Shown here: positions 43,053-43,637 of the stretch, in pieces
Position numbering within the stretch: position 1 is the stretch's first letter
Layout of the letters: the number at the start of each line of letters is the position of its first letter
Origin: Nautiliaceae bacterium
GTDB taxonomy: Bacteria; Campylobacterota; Campylobacteria; Campylobacterales; Nautiliaceae
Direction: 5' to 3'
Assembly: GCA_027062285.1 (NCBI GenBank)
Contig: JAMOTL010000035.1
Coordinates: 1 to 43,637 of the forward strand
Length of the DNA stretch: 43,637 nucleotides
The notes under the pieces: model-generated
Databases searched by the model: none
Seen by the model: only the letters and a program-made list of their open reading frames with translations
Told to the model about the DNA's origin: nothing
Translations under genes and position numbers: made by a program

Positions 43053-43637
43053 ACAGAAGAGTGAATTATTTAGTTTTGGCAATTTTTACTATTGTTTTAA
43101 GTATTGGGCTTGTTTATTTTATATACTGGCTTGGGAATTTCAATATCAATAAAAAACCTAAAAACTATTATAAAGCGGTTTTTCACGAATCCGTTTCGGG
43201 ATTAAACATAGCCTCTCCCGTAAAATACATGGGATTGAATATCGGAAACGTAAAAAAAATTACGATTAATCCGGATGAGCCTGATTCCGTAATCGTAACA
43301 TTCAGTGTTGACAAAAACATCCCTTTAAGGTCGGACTGTTACGCTTTTATCGAACTTGAAGGTATTACAGGGCTTAAATACATTGAAATTGAAGGGGGAA
43401 GTAAAAATTCGCCTGTTTTGCAAACGTCAAAAACAAATCCAGCGGTTATAAAAACAATACCTTCTTTTAACGCTAAACTGTTTGAGACACTCTCAAGCAC
43501 CACCGCTAAATTAAACAAACTTTTAGATAATATAAACGGTGTCTTAAGCCGTGAGAAAATTTCCCGTTTTCAAAATATTCTGATGCATTTAGAAAATATT
43601 TCGGCATATCTGGATAAAAATAAATATTTATTTGAAA
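43049..43637 (+). CDS. mlaD: MlaD-like MCE-domain protein (partial)
   Basis: The first 196 codons are present; the gene runs off the window. There is one N-terminal membrane anchor (about residues 7-29, YLVLAIFTIVLSIGLVYFIY), then an MCE domain: YYKAVFHESVSGLNIASPVKYMGLNIGNV split over strands, followed by CYAFIELEGITGLKYIEIEGG. After this starts a helical region (LSSTTAKLNKLLDNING). It would form the hexameric periplasmic lipid-binding ring of the Mla system. ATGA overlap with mlaF. Confidence 0.92.
   Translation, partial: MNRRVNYLVLAIFTIVLSIGLVYFIYWLGNFNINKKPKNYYKAVFHESVSGLNIASPVKYMGLNIGNVKKITINPDEPDSVIVTFSVDKNIPLRSDCYAFIELEGITGLKYIEIEGGSKNSPVLQTSKTNPAVIKTIPSFNAKLFETLSSTTAKLNKLLDNINGVLSREKISRFQNILMHLENISAYLDKNKYLFE

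Overview
The window is AT-rich bacterial chromosome. Gene content points to Campylobacterota (epsilonproteobacteria), probably a Nautilia/Caminibacter/Lebetimonas-like relative. The grounds are a rplU-rpmA-obgE-proB-smpB cluster with a PUA-less ProB, a class I NrdA ending ECFGCQ with a long insert between its active-site cysteines, a STAS-MlaE fusion, a TRAP C4-dicarboxylate uptake system, and a textbook sigma-28 promoter on a chemoreceptor gene. Genus is inference from gene style, not from a search.

Layout. (1) 40-5814: tRNA-Ser(GGA) carries a 5.7 kb integrative mobilizable element. It is bounded by a 17-bp copy of the tRNA 3' end and holds a tyrosine integrase, an excisionase-like HTH protein, a MobV-type relaxase with an oriT-like palindrome, a small coiled-coil protein, an XRE regulator and cargo (a secreted Sel1-repeat protein and tiny membrane ORFs). 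(2) 5815-8731: a 2.9 kb core island with RNase Z, dnaX and a small unknown gene. (3) 8732-18165: a 9.4 kb second element in tRNA-Met(CAT), bounded by a 29-bp repeat. It holds a tyrosine integrase, two tandem RelE-type toxin-antitoxin modules with related leaders, a cI-like repressor facing an excisionase-type operon, a run of unknown small genes, a BRO/KilAC antirepressor, a lambda-O-like replication protein whose gene contains a 23-bp iteron array next to an AT-rich tract, and a 1.17 kb gene-free end packed with short repeats. No capsid, terminase or conjugation genes are visible, so it looks like a phage satellite or plasmid-like integrative element. (4) 18217-43637: ordinary core genome.

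Core functions: dctPQM (organic acid uptake), groESL, a patatin-like lipase with ridA, rplU-rpmA-obgE-proB-smpB, a Bcp peroxiredoxin, a NIT-domain chemoreceptor next to amt-glnK (nitrogen sensing and uptake), purT, feoAB followed by a porin, an ArsR-type repressor co-transcribed with a TDT-family exporter behind a self-operator, nrdA, and the start of an mlaEFD lipid-transport operon cut by the window end.

The most interesting material is in the tRNA-Met element: the iteron origin embedded in its initiator gene, a nine-copy GTTAAC array with further phased repeats at its right end, and twin toxin-antitoxin modules sharing promoter and antitoxin N-terminus but carrying different toxins.
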